Shown here: piece by piece, positions 63,995-64,000 of the stretch
How positions within the stretch are numbered: position 1 is the first letter of the stretch
Layout: every line of letters starts with the position of its first letter
DNA from: Methylophilus sp. 13
GTDB lineage: Bacteria > Pseudomonadota > Gammaproteobacteria > Burkholderiales > Methylophilaceae
Direction: 5' to 3'
Assembly: GCF_015354335.1 (NCBI RefSeq)
Contig: NZ_JADKYR010000003.1
Span: forward strand, 62,001-126,000
Length of the DNA stretch: 64,000 nt
Translations under genes and position numbers: made by a program
The notes under the pieces: generated by a model
What the model was told of the DNA's origin: nothing
Database searches by the model: none
Seen by the model: the letters and a program-made list of their open reading frames with translations, nothing else

Positions 63995-64000
63995 AGTTGC

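Overview
The window looks like a chromosomal segment of a free-living Gram-negative betaproteobacterium. I infer Methylophilales (a Methylophilus-like methylotroph) from overall protein character, PEP-CTERM proteins and the rhodanese-grxC-secB-gpsA block, but no methylotrophy marker gene lies in the window, so the family-level call is an inference. No rRNA, tRNA, CRISPR array, transposase or integrase is visible.

Layout. 0-8 kb: an iron-type FecI/FecR/TonB-receptor regulatory unit with a Fur-box-like site, ending in two tandem secreted paralogues of unknown function and two copies of a 107-bp repeat with inverted ends. 8.5-13.1 kb: a cyclic-di-GMP cluster (membrane diguanylate cyclase, REC-EAL response regulator, membrane GGDEF-EAL protein). 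13.6-20.7 kb: a nitrogen-scavenging cluster (GntR regulator, AtzG, AtzE, AtzH, biuret-hydrolase-like enzyme, NCS2 permease, and an allophanate hydrolase split into two genes) with two matching TTGTATACAA-type operators. 20.7-23.1 kb: small genes and visibly decaying genes (cupin, CsbD, WYL regulator). 23.1-30.5 kb: an oxidoreductase, then a TetR-controlled operon carrying an SDR, two alpha/beta hydrolases, an MFS exporter and a stand-alone ketoacyl-ACP synthase II.

30.9-36.2 kb: an unknown AT-rich gene, groESL with both a sigma-32 promoter and a CIRCE operator, then an AT-rich AAA ATPase/DUF4276 pair resembling an OLD/PARIS/AbiL-type defence module. Its second gene is interrupted by a stop codon at the conserved glutamate. 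36.3-48.4 kb is mostly core: FklB, cupin, GpsA, SecB, glutaredoxin, rhodanese, GpmI, an EnvC-type LytM protein, lipoproteins, YjbQ, ClpB, and a secreted BNR-repeat protein with likely metal-binding motifs.

48.5-52.7 kb: a large PAS-GGDEF-EAL protein translationally overlapped with an HD-GYP protein. 52.7-59.8 kb: a minus-strand copper-type cluster (DUF2946, small HTH regulator, two PEP-CTERM proteins, a copper-type TonB receptor, a second TonB receptor) with strong hairpins between genes. 59.8-64 kb: a DUF808 membrane protein, a third membrane GGDEF-EAL protein with a degenerate GGDEF motif, a DUF1905 protein and signal peptidase II.

The least explained units are the AAA/DUF4276 pair, the TetR/KAS-II operon, the FecIR receptor with its secreted paralogues, and the copper-type PEP-CTERM operon.
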